Part shown: piece by piece, positions 1 to 8,377 of the stretch | Numbering within the stretch: position 1 is the stretch's first letter | How the letters are laid out: each line of letters begins with the position of its first letter | Origin: Bin5 sp965221345 | Lineage (GTDB): Bacteria; Chloroflexota; Anaerolineae; Caldilineales; Caldilineaceae | NCBI GenBank assembly: GCA_965221345.1 | Contig: CBDCSD010000001.1 | Coordinates: forward strand, 1,736,001 to 1,800,000 | Direction: 5' to 3' | DNA: 64,000 nucleotides | Made by a program: the position numbers and the translations under genes | Notes under the pieces: model-generated | What the model saw: the letters and a program-made list of their open reading frames with translations, nothing else | What the model was told of the DNA's origin: nothing | Database searches by the model: none

Positions 1-669
1 GGCATAGATCTGGCAGCGTTGCGAGTCGAAAGCAAAGGACTGACAGCCGTCGAGTGGATGCCCGAAGAGGAGCTGAGTGTAGGCGCCCTGTTGTTGGCCC
101 TTGGTCGGCCAGGCCGCAGGGTCCAAGCCTCTCTGGGAATTCTCAGTGCAGTCGGCGGGGAGTGGCGCGTTCATGGCGGCGGTACTATCAGCCATTACGT
201 GCGACCCGATCTTGTCATGTATCCCGGATTTTCAGGCGGCCCGATCGTTGGCGGCGATGGACGCGTTGTTGGCTTGGCGACATCTGCCCTGAGTCGGGAG
301 GGAGGCATTGCACTGACTCATGCTACTGTCGCACCGGCGGTAGAATCCCTGCTGAAGCATGGCACCATACGCAGAGGCTATCTGGGCGTCGGCGTTCAGA
401 CAGTTCAGTTGCCAGTTGAACTGAGTACAGAATTGGTACAAGAGACTGGGGTGATGCTCAACTCGGTGGTGGCCGACGGTCCCGCAGAGAGTGGAGGTCT
501 GATGTTAGGCGACATTCTTGTCACTCTGGACGGCGAGGCGGTGCAAAGCCCTGACGATCTGGCCATCTTGTTACAGAGCGATAGAGTCGGCAAAGAAGTG
601 TCTCTGCGGATTATCCGCGGCGGCGAAGCGCAAGTCCTTGCAGTCGAGATAGGTGTGCGAGAGGAGTGA
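1..669 (+). CDS. HtrA/DegP-like serine protease, C-terminal part (5' end outside window)
   Basis: The reading frame is already open at base 1, so the true start lies upstream. What remains is the end of a trypsin-like protease domain followed by one PDZ domain. The catalytic serine sits in GFSGGP at bases 226-243, where the family usually has GNSGGP. The PDZ domain starts near GYLGVGVQ (about base 379) and runs to the end, with the usual GDILVTLDG segment. HtrA-family proteases degrade misfolded extracytoplasmic proteins; the His and Asp of the triad would be in the missing part. The gene converges on the broken Nudix gene, whose original stop is at 710. Family assignment is firm; substrate is unknown. 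Confidence 0.9.
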   Translation, partial: GIDLAALRVESKGLTAVEWMPEEELSVGALLLALGRPGRRVQASLGILSAVGGEWRVHGGGTISHYVRPDLVMYPGFSGGPIVGGDGRVVGLATSALSREGGIALTHATVAPAVESLLKHGTIRRGYLGVGVQTVQLPVELSTELVQETGVMLNSVVADGPAESGGLMLGDILVTLDGEAVQSPDDLAILLQSDRVGKEVSLRIIRGGEAQVLAVEIGVREE

Positions 670-709
670 TTCGAGGAGAAGTTCTGCTTACAATGTACAA
701 ACATTTTTC

Positions 710-867
710 TCAGCTAATCCTGCTTGACTGCAACAGTGCAATCTCCCCAATCGAGAGTGTCAACTGCTGAACCACCTTGAGAGGACGAAACTCCGAGCCC
801 AATTCGAAGCCGTCGACTTCCATCGCATCTGGGAAATGTCTGTCCGCCTCTGCTTTGTATAATAGTT
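710..867 (-). pseudogene. Nudix hydrolase, severed C-terminal part
   Basis: Reading the minus strand from the IS66 insertion point downwards gives an open frame of about 50 codons ending in TGA at 712-710. It is in frame with the Nudix gene on the other side of the element once the element and one copy of the 8-bp duplication are removed (base 867 joins base 2429). The encoded tail starts YKAEADRHFPDAMEVDGF and would bring the ancestral protein to about 190 residues. The fragment has no start of its own and is presumably not translated. Confidence 0.85.
860..867. repeat. Left copy of 8-bp IS66 target-site duplication
   Basis: TAATAGTT directly abuts the left inverted repeat and is repeated exactly at 2421-2428 next to the right one. 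Removing the element and one copy restores the Nudix reading frame. Confidence 0.95.
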
Positions 868-2420
868 GTAACTACTAAGCCATAGGATAACAGGCCAGGG
901 ATCAGACGGAAAGCAAACGGTAAGCTAATGTGAATCCAATGGTAGATGCGTTAGAATGTATATTATGAGCGACTACGTGGCAGCCGATCGTGAGCAACTG
1001 AAGCGATTAGACCAAGAGAGCCTGATCGAGTTGATCCTGGTTTTGCAGGAGCAATTGGCAGCGCATCAGGTGTTGATCCAGGCATTGCAGGATCAATTGG
1101 CGAAAGACAGTCGCAACAGCGGCAAGCCGCCGAGCAGCGACGGTCTGAAGAAGCGCAGAAGCCAGAGTCTGCGTCAGTCTGGCAAGCGTCCGCGCGGGGG
1201 GCAACCTGGTCACAAAGGCCAGACTTTGACGCAAGTGGAAGAACCGCAGCATGTCATCCGCCATGCGCTGCCGGGTTGCCCGCACTGCCAAACAGAGTTG
1301 AAGGCGGTGGCTGCCGTGGGCCAGGTGAAACGGCAGGTGTTCGATATTCCGCCGCTGGGCATCGAAGTGACCGAGCATCAGGCAGAGGTCAAGCAGTGTC
1401 CTGGCTGTGGCGTGCGCGTGCAGGCTGCCTTTCCGGCCGGCGTGAGCCAACCGACCCAATATGGTCCGCGTCTGAAAGCGCAAGCCTGCTATCTGCACAA
1501 CTATCAGTTGATACCGCTGGCGCGCACGACCGAGTTGCTGACCGATTTCTACGGACACGCGCCCTCGGAGGCGGTCCTCATCGCCGACAACCGCCAACTG
1601 GTCACCCGCACCCAAGCGAGTCGGGCGCACATCCAACAACAACTCCTCGCCGCCCCTGTTGTCCATTTCGATGAGAGCGGCTTGCGTGTCGAGGGCCGGT
1701 TGCAGTGGCTGCACGTGGCCAGCACAGCCATGCTGACCCACTACCATGTCCATGACAGACGGGGGCATGTCGGCATGCGAGCCGGCGGCATCTTGTCCAG
1801 CTATCCAGGTGTCGCGGTCCATGACCACTGGGCCTCCTACCTCCAGTTTCCCGACTGCCAGCACGCATTCTGCAACGTCCATCATCTGCGCGAACTGCGC
1901 TTTATTCACGAGCAATACGACCAAGCATGGGCTGAAGAGATGGCCCGCTTGTTGCACACCATCAAGGCCGCAGTCGCATCGACCGCGGAAGCGTACACTG
2001 CCTTGCCCCCAGAGCGCTTGACCGACTACGCGGCCGCGTACGATGCGCTCATTGCCCAAGGACTCGCGGCCAACCCGCCCCCCGCACAGACCCACCCCAG
2101 ACCGCGCGGCCGCCCCAAACAATCGCCTCCAAAAAACTTGCTCGACCGCCTGCTCAAACATAAATCTGGCGTCTTGGCCTTTATGTATGACTTCCGCATC
2201 CCCTTTGACAACAACCAGGCCGAGCGCGATGTGCGCATGATCAAGGTGCAACAGAAAGTCTCTGGCGCCTTCCGCACACTAGAGGGCGCCGATACCTTCT
2301 GCGCCATCCGTTCCTATATCTCAACCGCTCGCAAACACGGCCTCAATGCCATTGATGCCATCTACAACGCATTCCTTGACCAACCCTTCATCCCTTCTAC
2401 AAATCAGGCTTAGTAGTTAC
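868..2420 (+). mobile_element. Complete IS66-family insertion sequence (1553 bp)
   Basis: The element is bounded by perfect 14-bp inverted repeats: GTAACTACTAAGCC at 868-881 and its complement at 2407-2420. Both sides carry the 8-bp direct repeat TAATAGTT (860-867 and 2421-2428), the duplication length typical of IS66. It holds one transposase gene and no tnpA/tnpB accessory genes, which fits the compact ISBst12-like type. Identical ends and an exact duplication argue for recent insertion. Decayed relatives lie at 28482-28590 and 29640-29842, and a lone end-like sequence at 23271-23284. Confidence 0.95.
956..2413 (+). CDS. IS66-family transposase
   Basis: A DDE transposase of up to 485 residues; the start may be the ATG at 956 or, more likely, the one at 965 (MSDYVAADRE). 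The N-terminus has a leucine-zipper-like helix (RLDQESLIELILVLQEQL), then the IS66 hallmark SGKPPSSDGL, a basic stretch and a zinc-binding segment with CPHC and CPGC pairs. The catalytic core shows FDESGLRVEG (first Asp), VAVHDHWASY (second Asp) and NNQAERDVRM (Glu). The frame is intact and stops inside the right inverted repeat region, so the element is probably still active. Confidence 0.95.
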   Translation: MYIMSDYVAADREQLKRLDQESLIELILVLQEQLAAHQVLIQALQDQLAKDSRNSGKPPSSDGLKKRRSQSLRQSGKRPRGGQPGHKGQTLTQVEEPQHVIRHALPGCPHCQTELKAVAAVGQVKRQVFDIPPLGIEVTEHQAEVKQCPGCGVRVQAAFPAGVSQPTQYGPRLKAQACYLHNYQLIPLARTTELLTDFYGHAPSEAVLIADNRQLVTRTQASRAHIQQQLLAAPVVHFDESGLRVEGRLQWLHVASTAMLTHYHVHDRRGHVGMRAGGILSSYPGVAVHDHWASYLQFPDCQHAFCNVHHLRELRFIHEQYDQAWAEEMARLLHTIKAAVASTAEAYTALPPERLTDYAAAYDALIAQGLAANPPPAQTHPRPRGRPKQSPPKNLLDRLLKHKSGVLAFMYDFRIPFDNNQAERDVRMIKVQQKVSGAFRTLEGADTFCAIRSYISTARKHGLNAIDAIYNAFLDQPFIPSTNQA

Positions 2421-2843
2421 TAATAGTTGTAAAAAGTCCGGGTAGGGGTAGCGGTAGCCCGCTGGCTTGGGTGAGTGGATATGGTAGTGGAACAGGCCGA
2501 TAGGGGCGGGTTCACCTCGGACAGTCCAGCCGGTTTCCTCCAGGAGTTCGCGCCTCAGGGCCTCCAGAAGCCCTTCGCCGTCGTCGATACGTCCGCCGGG
2601 CACGATATGCTCGCCGCCCGGATCCCGCATTACCATTATTTCCTGGCCGCGCGTCAGGAGCGCCCTAACAGAGGTTATCAGGTCTGCTGACGGAGTAGAG
2701 GCTTCTTCCAGCTCATATGTATAGCGAGTCTGAACCAACTCAATCCCGCCTCCGGACCAGTCCATCTCTTCTTCAGGTATGGGCGTTTTTCCTATCAGAA
2801 ATCTCTTCAGTGCTTGGACCATATATGCCTGGTTCGACTGCAA
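2397..2843 (-). pseudogene. Nudix hydrolase, N-terminal part, truncated by IS66
   Basis: The Nudix box is complete: G84-x5-E90-x7-R98-E-L-L-E-E-T-G105 within VPGGRIDDGEGLLEALRREL and the residues after it. Residues 1-141 are native; the last seven (VTTKPDL) and the stop come from the inserted IS66 end. The native C-terminal 50 codons are stranded at 710-867. The start is TTG at 2843 or ATG at 2822; both are weak. The gene follows the DnaQ-like exonuclease by 9 bases, so the two were probably cotranscribed. The truncated protein might fold because the catalytic box remains, but the last strand and helix are lost. Substrate cannot be told. Confidence 0.85.
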
Positions 2844-2852
2844 CTCTCGGAT

Positions 2853-3416
2853 CTAGAGGGGTTCCTTAATCCCCGCCATGTGCCGAAATACCGCGCAGGT
2901 CAGGCGGGCATCGCCCACCGCTCGGTGCGTGTTTGGCAGAGCGATGCCGCACTGCCGGCCCGCCTTTTGCAGACTTTGCCACTTGGCGTCCTCTATACCT
3001 CGCTTGTCGCCATAGTACCGAGCATACATCTTCATCACACAGAAGGCGTTCCCTCCCATATCTTCCCACGACAAGCCATGTTGTTGATGCGACTGCCGCA
3101 TCATCCGCAGGTCAAAGTCGGCGTTGAAGATACCGACGCGCCTACCTCTGAACAATTCGCTGACTTCCGGCCAGAGTTCCGCCCATGTGGGCGCTTCCCT
3201 TACCATTTGATTGGAAATGCCATGGACGGCGACGGCGTCTGACGGAATCCGTCGGCAAGGGCGGACGAGACTCTCCAGAACAGTATTTCCCTCCGCGTCG
3301 ACAATGCCAACCTCAACAATTTCGGCCGAGCTGTTTAGTCCCGTCGTTTCGGTGTCGAAAAAAAGTGGGCTATCTTGAAGAATGGCGCGTGCCCGTGCTA
3401 CAGCATTCGGATTCAT
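2853..3416 (-). CDS. DnaQ-like 3'-5' exonuclease (DEDDh family)
   Basis: A 187-residue exonuclease domain with all family motifs: FFDTETTGL (Asp21, Glu23), the HGISN segment near 65-69, FNADFD (Asp100) and HRAVGDA (His164, Asp169). These residues bind two metal ions and remove nucleotides from 3' ends, as in the epsilon proofreading subunit of DNA polymerase III and in RNase T-like enzymes. The protein is only the catalytic domain, with no polymerase-binding tail, so it is more likely an accessory exonuclease than the replicative proofreader. It sits 9 bases upstream of the IS-disrupted Nudix gene. The 183 bases upstream (3417-3599) hold nothing recognisable. Confidence 0.85.
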   Translation of the reverse strand: MNPNAVARARAILQDSPLFFDTETTGLNSSAEIVEVGIVDAEGNTVLESLVRPCRRIPSDAVAVHGISNQMVREAPTWAELWPEVSELFRGRRVGIFNADFDLRMMRQSHQQHGLSWEDMGGNAFCVMKMYARYYGDKRGIEDAKWQSLQKAGRQCGIALPNTHRAVGDARLTCAVFRHMAGIKEPL

Positions 3417-3599
3417 GGCGAGCCTATCTCAAGTGGGTGGGAGAAATCATCCTGCGGTCAATGAAGGAAGCGGTGAGAATTTTTGCCTGCGGGTCGGGAA
3501 GAGGATCTTTCGGGAAAATCAGCAGGCTGGCTCTCGGAAGAGCGATAGCATTTGGATTGCCTTTTGCCAGTGCTGGAGAGAATCCTATGGTCATTGCCC

Positions 3600-4634
3600 T
3601 CAAATTGGCAACGTCACCGGCTCCGCCCGCCGCGCCGACTCGTAGGCTGCCAGCGCAACTTCCAGCGCCCGTTGACCGTCCTCACCGCTTACGGATGCCT
3701 CACGGTTCTCGCGGATCATTTCCACGAAATCAGCCACCAACCCCTCGTCGCCGCTGCTGCCCCAATTGACTGCCGAGGTCTTGCCCGCTTCCTCCGAACT
3801 GACCTGAAGATTCTGCTCGAAAGCGTCGACGCAGATCAGCCCCTGCTCGCCGAGAACATCCAGTTTCACGTCACCCCACGTAGGGTAGCTCGGCGACCGC
3901 GACCAACTTGTGTCCAATGTGCCAAAGACGCCGTTTGCAAGCCGAAAACTCAGCAGCCCCACATCGTCAATGCCCAAGCCGGGATGCAAAAGATCATGGC
4001 CGACTTCGGCGTAGACCTCCTCCACTTCCGTGTCCCAAAACCAGCGCAGCAGATCGATCACATGCACGGTGTGATCGAGCACCGCGCCGCCGCCCGCCAG
4101 TTTGGGATCTGCAAACCAGCGGCCGGGCATCGAACCGTGATTGGTGCTCTTTACGCTGTAAATGTCGCCCAGCACGCCCGTGTCGAGCTGCTGTTTCAGC
4201 TCCATTACCGGCGGGGAGAAGCGCATCGGAAATGCGATCTGTAGTTTCGTGCTTGTCTCGCGGCAGCGGTCGATCATCGTTTGGCCGTCACTGGCGGTAG
4301 TGGCGATTGGTTTCTCGCACAGGATGCCCCTGACGCGGCCGGCAGCCTGAAGTACGAGGGGCGCATGGAACGCATTCTCCGAACAGATGATCGCTCCGTC
4401 CAACTCTTGGCCCAACAGGCCCTCCGCTCGTTTGTAATAGGGCACACCGTACTGGGCAGCAAGGCGGCCACCCCGATCACGGTCATCGTCGTAGATACCC
4501 GCAATCGTTACGCCCTCCATCTGAGCAAGGAAGTGGATATAGCTAACAGCGTGCATGTGGGCAAAGCTGAACATGCCAAGACGGACTTCTGTCAAAGATT
4601 CGAGTTCGCGAGTCACCGGCTTATCCTTCTTCAT
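3600..4634 (-). CDS. Gfo/Idh/MocA-family oxidoreductase
   Basis: NAD(P)-dependent sugar or inositol dehydrogenase-like protein of 344 residues. The start is set at the ATG at 4634 because GAAGGAC lies just upstream; an ATG at 4658 has no good ribosome site. The N-terminal half is a Rossmann domain with a degenerate dinucleotide loop (MFSFAHMHAVSY in place of GxGxxG). The family motif CEKPIA, whose lysine is catalytic, lies near residues 106-111. The C-terminal half has GGAVLDHTVHVIDLLRWF, the usual substrate and subunit-contact region. It is the last gene of a minus-strand carbohydrate block starting at 12095. Substrate unknown. Confidence 0.85.
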   Translation of the reverse strand: MKKDKPVTRELESLTEVRLGMFSFAHMHAVSYIHFLAQMEGVTIAGIYDDDRDRGGRLAAQYGVPYYKRAEGLLGQELDGAIICSENAFHAPLVLQAAGRVRGILCEKPIATTASDGQTMIDRCRETSTKLQIAFPMRFSPPVMELKQQLDTGVLGDIYSVKSTNHGSMPGRWFADPKLAGGGAVLDHTVHVIDLLRWFWDTEVEEVYAEVGHDLLHPGLGIDDVGLLSFRLANGVFGTLDTSWSRSPSYPTWGDVKLDVLGEQGLICVDAFEQNLQVSSEEAGKTSAVNWGSSGDEGLVADFVEMIRENREASVSGEDGQRALEVALAAYESARRAEPVTLPI

Positions 4635-4728
4635 GTTGTCCTTCGATTGGTTAACCATTCAAAATGTTTCTTAGGTTTCCCGCGTTGTCTGCAAACTTGC
4701 GCAAGACCAAAAAACGAATTACGAGGGC

Positions 4729-5742
4729 TCAGCTAATTGTGACCGGCTTCCCCGTCTCCAGGCTCTCGATCGCGGCCCGTGAGATTTTCACCGCCATCAT
4801 CCCGTCGTATGGGGTGACCAGGAAGGGCTTTTTCGCCTCCGTGCAACTGACAAAGTGTGCCAGCTCTGCATAATACGGATCGTCTTTGGGGGCGGTGGGT
4901 GAACTACCGGACGAAGCGAGAGTACCATCGTCCTGCGCGAGGGCAACTTCCACGGGCGGCTGCCCCCGCGAATCCCACTCGAGAATGCCTCCGGTGCCCG
5001 CAATCTCGATGCGGGTGGAGGAGCGGCCGCGGGGGTAGGACCAACTGCCTTCGATATGGCCGACCGCGCCATTGGCGAAGCGCACTGTCAGCAGTGCGTG
5101 ATCCTTTGGTTCCTTACCCGCAAACATCAATCCCCTTGCAAAGACCCGTTCTATCTCACCGAAACACCAGCGCTGGTAGTCGATGTCGTGGATGCAGAGA
5201 TCCAGCAGTACGCCCCCGCTCTGCGCAAAGTCGGCGTAGTAGCTGGTTATGGCCAGACCTTTGCGCCAGCCGGTTCCGGAATCGGGATAGCTGCCGCTGC
5301 GCACGGTGCGGATCACGCCAGGCGCGCCGATGGCGCCGCTGTCCAGCACCTGCTTGGCTTTGGCGAACTGAGGGAAGAAGCGCACGACCATGGCCACAAA
5401 CAGGGGGGTACCGGTGCGCTCGGCGGCGTCGACGATTCGCTCGCAATCGGCAACGCTGTTTGCAAGGGGCTTTTCGCAGACTGTCGGCAGCCCGGCCTCC
5501 AGCGCGGCGATCACGGGCTCGACGTGGGCCGTGCCCGGCGTGCATACGTCCACGTAGTCGACCGCATCGAAAAGATCGTGCATGCTGCTGAAGACCTGGC
5601 CGCCGGAGCGTTCGACGGCGCGCTGGGCGGCATCCTCTACGATATCGTAGAATCCAGCCAGTTCGATACCCGGCATCCGGCTCCAGCGGTCGGCGTGCGT
5701 TCTGGATATTCCGCCTGCTCCGACGATCCCGACTCGTCTCAT
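4729..5742 (-). CDS. Gfo/Idh/MocA-family oxidoreductase
   Basis: A 337-residue protein with a clear dinucleotide-binding loop (VGIVGAGGISRTHADRW, residues 4-20) and the catalytic CEKPLA at 89-94. The C-terminal domain has GGVLLDLCIHDIDYQRW, with the His-Asp pair typical of active members. GGGAGA stands upstream of the ATG at 5742. This is the second of three such genes in one block. Gfo/Idh/MocA enzymes oxidise or reduce hydroxyl groups of sugars, inositols and their acids with NAD(P); clusters of them beside sugar isomerases usually mean inositol or rare-sugar catabolism. The exact substrate cannot be read from sequence. Confidence 0.88.
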   Translation of the reverse strand: MRRVGIVGAGGISRTHADRWSRMPGIELAGFYDIVEDAAQRAVERSGGQVFSSMHDLFDAVDYVDVCTPGTAHVEPVIAALEAGLPTVCEKPLANSVADCERIVDAAERTGTPLFVAMVVRFFPQFAKAKQVLDSGAIGAPGVIRTVRSGSYPDSGTGWRKGLAITSYYADFAQSGGVLLDLCIHDIDYQRWCFGEIERVFARGLMFAGKEPKDHALLTVRFANGAVGHIEGSWSYPRGRSSTRIEIAGTGGILEWDSRGQPPVEVALAQDDGTLASSGSSPTAPKDDPYYAELAHFVSCTEAKKPFLVTPYDGMMAVKISRAAIESLETGKPVTIS

Positions 5743-5841
5743 CTAGATCTCTCCCTGATTCGGCCTCCAGGAATGAAAAGTGCTGTTCCTGGCGTTTCTT
5801 GAATTATGGACTGAGGCAAAATGCTCTGCATGTTCCGACAT

Positions 5842-6081
5842 TCAGACGATTCCTAACATCTTGTTGGCATAATCTTTGCCGGCCGTCGGTGAAGGCAGGG
5901 GCGTCCCGTCCTTTATGTAGGTCTCAATAATATCATCCACAATGCGACACAGTTCTATGAACACCTTCTCTTCGTCATCACCGTGACAACCGCCATAGAA
6001 GAGCCCGGGACAACTTCCAACATAGCACTGATCTTCGTCAGACCATTCCACAATCTTCACATAGCGCGTGCTGATCTTCAC
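5842..6081 (-). CDS. HicB-like small protein (type II toxin-antitoxin HicB fold), no HicA seen
   Basis: A 79-residue protein starting at GTG 6081. The pattern KIVEWSDEDQCYVGSCPGLF followed by G..GD..EE matches the partial RNase-H-fold domain of HicB antitoxins. The usual C-terminal DNA-binding region is missing, and no HicA-like toxin (a protein of about 60 residues with a conserved His) lies on either side; the neighbours are oxidoreductases, with only 18 bases to the gene upstream. It is best described as an orphan HicB-fold protein. Assignment is from the fold pattern only. Confidence 0.6.
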   Translation of the reverse strand: MKISTRYVKIVEWSDEDQCYVGSCPGLFYGGCHGDDEEKVFIELCRIVDDIIETYIKDGTPLPSPTAGKDYANKMLGIV

Positions 6082-6099
6082 TTACCTGGACCTCGCCGC

Positions 6100-7362
6100 C
6101 TAAGCTAGACCGAAATGGTCATCAATCTCCTGCTGGTAGCCGCATACTTCGCCTGAGAGAAGCTCGGCCATCGTGACGGTTCGACCTAGCAGCGATGACT
6201 CTATCATGCCGAGAGCCGCCGCCAGGTCCCTCATTCCCTCTTTGCCGTCGGTCTCGGGCTGACCGCCGCGGGCAATGGCCTGCAGCCAATCATACTGTTG
6301 GATTGCAAACGGGTCGGTCAGACGGGTTTGGGCGGGTCCTACCAGCGGAAACTGCTCGTCTTGGACTGCAGAGTCAGCTTCTGCCCAGAACGTGTCCAGG
6401 AGACTGCGGCGGGCGCCGTCGTCTGTGACTAATTCGCCACCTCTGATGCACCCTTGGCTGCCGTAATAAACAGGCGCGCCGGGGATTGGAGTCTCCTCAC
6501 CGTGTCCGGCCCAGGACCACATCAATTGCGCCAGCGCGCCGCCCTCGCAGGTGACGGTTGCGAGATAGGTGTCGTCTACGTTGGCCTCGATTGCCGGGCC
6601 GGCGGGATCGCCGCGCAGGTAGCGCAGCGGCTCGAAGGTGCGCACTGTTCCGCTGACTGCCGCCACTTCGCCGCAGACGTAGCGGACCATGTGCATGACA
6701 TGGACGCCGATGTCGATGGCCCCGCCGCCGCCGCCTTCCAGCTTGCGATGACGCCAAGGCGTTTCGCCCACGATCTTGTGCGGCGACCATAGCCCGCCTA
6801 TGCCACCGAAAAGCGCCAGTTGCAGGTCGCCTATCAGTCCGCTGCGGATGGCCCAGGCTGCAGCCCGCGTGCCGGCGGACTGGCGCACGTTTTCGAAGAG
6901 GCCTAGCGTCAGTTCCTCGGCCTTCGCCTTGTCTACCAGAAGGCGGGCCGCGGCAACCGAGATGGCCAGCGGCTTCTGTACGAGCAGGTGGAGGCCGGCG
7001 TCAAGGGCAGCTGCGCCGATCTGGTGGTGCATCGACAAGGTCGTAAAGTCGTTGACCGCATCGACTACGCCGGCGGCGATCATCTCGCGGTAGTCGGTGA
7101 ATACGGCAACGTCGGTGTCCGGCTGGAATTCGTCCAGGTAGATGTGGGGCGCGGCCAGGGGGTCGCCCGTCTCCGGCGCCAGCACAGCCGCGCGCGGCGG
7201 CGGCCCTTCGCCCCGCTTGCGGAACATCAAGGCGTCGTCGCGGTTGCGGGCGCACAGCGCGGTGATGCGAAAGTCGTCGAAACCGGCCTCGCGCAGGAGC
7301 CGGTAGCCGTGCAAATGGGCGTTTAGGATGCGGCCACAGCCGACGATGCCGATGCGAATCAT
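6100..7362 (-). CDS. Gfo/Idh/MocA-family oxidoreductase (long form)
   Basis: A 420-residue member with the nucleotide loop IGIVGCGRILNAHLHGY (4-20). The catalytic motif reads VQKPLA (128-133): the lysine is kept but the usual Glu of EKP is Gln. An insertion of about 35 residues (45-80, proline-rich) follows the second strand of the Rossmann fold. The C-terminal domain has GGGAIDIGVHVMHMVRY. It lies 120 bases downstream of the PhyH gene on the same strand and belongs to the same catabolic block. Family firm, substrate unknown. Confidence 0.85.
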   Translation of the reverse strand: MIRIGIVGCGRILNAHLHGYRLLREAGFDDFRITALCARNRDDALMFRKRGEGPPPRAAVLAPETGDPLAAPHIYLDEFQPDTDVAVFTDYREMIAAGVVDAVNDFTTLSMHHQIGAAALDAGLHLLVQKPLAISVAAARLLVDKAKAEELTLGLFENVRQSAGTRAAAWAIRSGLIGDLQLALFGGIGGLWSPHKIVGETPWRHRKLEGGGGGAIDIGVHVMHMVRYVCGEVAAVSGTVRTFEPLRYLRGDPAGPAIEANVDDTYLATVTCEGGALAQLMWSWAGHGEETPIPGAPVYYGSQGCIRGGELVTDDGARRSLLDTFWAEADSAVQDEQFPLVGPAQTRLTDPFAIQQYDWLQAIARGGQPETDGKEGMRDLAAALGMIESSLLGRTVTMAELLSGEVCGYQQEIDDHFGLA

Positions 7363-7481
7363 GTAGTCTTACTCCGCTTCAATTAGGGTACGAGCGGCAC
7401 TGCTGCCGACTATCCGCCAGCCGGAAGGCGCGCTCGCCGGCGGTGACTTCGCACCGGCAAAACCGTGAGTGACCAGGATAC

Positions 7482-8270
7482 TCAGCTATTCGGATACACC
7501 TGCGGAAAATGCTGGCCCCGCATCTGCTTTCCGTCCTCCACCTCTACGAACGCTTTCATCACGTGCTCGCCGCTGGCGACGAAAAAGGTCTCGTTCGTCA
7601 TGTAGTGCAGCGCAATGGCCCGGCGGGGACGGTCACTTTTGTTGTCGTGCGAACCGTGCCAGGTGAGGGAGTGATGGAAGTGGACCTCGCCCTTCTTGAC
7701 AGGGCAACTCGCCACTTGCAACGGCCGTCCCTGGAACTCCGTCGGCATCGCCTGGATCTCTTCCAGCTGTTTGAGATATTCGATGTTGTTGCCCCACTGG
7801 TGCGAGCCTCGCACCATCGACATGCAGCCGTTCATCTGGTCGGCATCGTCCAGCGCTACCCAGGCAGTCACCTCGGTCATCGGCCTGATGATCGGCCACA
7901 AGGGCGCGTCCTGGTGCCAATGGGTCGTGCCTCCGGTCTGGGCCGGCTTGTACTGGATCTGATCGTGCCATATGCGAAGCTCGCTGGCGCCGGTCAGTTG
8001 CGCAATGCCGGTTGTGATGTCCTTCCGGCTTATGAGCTCCCGGAATGGCTTGCTCGCCTCCCAGATATTGACGATCTGCCAAACCGCCCTGCTGTCGTCG
8101 CGACTCATATTGCGCACATGAACGGGCTGGGGAATGTTGTCGCGCTCCCGCTCGTCGATGACACGCATCACCTCGGCGCGCAGCGTCTCTACCTCCTCGT
8201 CGCTGAGCACCTGACCGCCATTCAGGAATCCGTCGGCTTTAAATTGTTCAATCTGGGTTGAAGTGAGCAT
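7482..8270 (-). CDS. Phytanoyl-CoA dioxygenase (PhyH) family Fe(II)/2-oxoglutarate oxygenase
   Basis: The ATG at 8270 is chosen because GAGGAGAGG stands directly upstream; the open frame extends further but without a ribosome site or homologous residues. The 262-residue protein has the facial triad H119-Q-D121 in THWHQDAPLW and the distal His205 in LTWHGSHDN; Arg214 or Arg217 would bind 2-oxoglutarate. Such enzymes hydroxylate or demethylate small molecules using Fe(II), O2 and 2-oxoglutarate. Beside sugar isomerases and oxidoreductases this one probably acts on a modified sugar or osmolyte rather than phytanoyl-CoA, which is inference. Confidence 0.88.
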   Translation of the reverse strand: MLTSTQIEQFKADGFLNGGQVLSDEEVETLRAEVMRVIDERERDNIPQPVHVRNMSRDDSRAVWQIVNIWEASKPFRELISRKDITTGIAQLTGASELRIWHDQIQYKPAQTGGTTHWHQDAPLWPIIRPMTEVTAWVALDDADQMNGCMSMVRGSHQWGNNIEYLKQLEEIQAMPTEFQGRPLQVASCPVKKGEVHFHHSLTWHGSHDNKSDRPRRAIALHYMTNETFFVASGEHVMKAFVEVEDGKQMRGQHFPQVYPNS

Positions 8271-8377
8271 GTTCCTCTCCTCATCAAAGGTGTGACAATT
8301 GAGAATGACAAACCAACCGCCTCTTGTGGCGGATAAGGAAACTGTCGGGTGGCGGATAAGGAAACTGTCGGGGCATC

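Noticed and set aside
1007..2251. Long antisense frame (414 codons) opposite the IS66 transposase
   Set aside because: It mirrors the codon pattern of the transposase, has no ribosome site and no protein family pattern.
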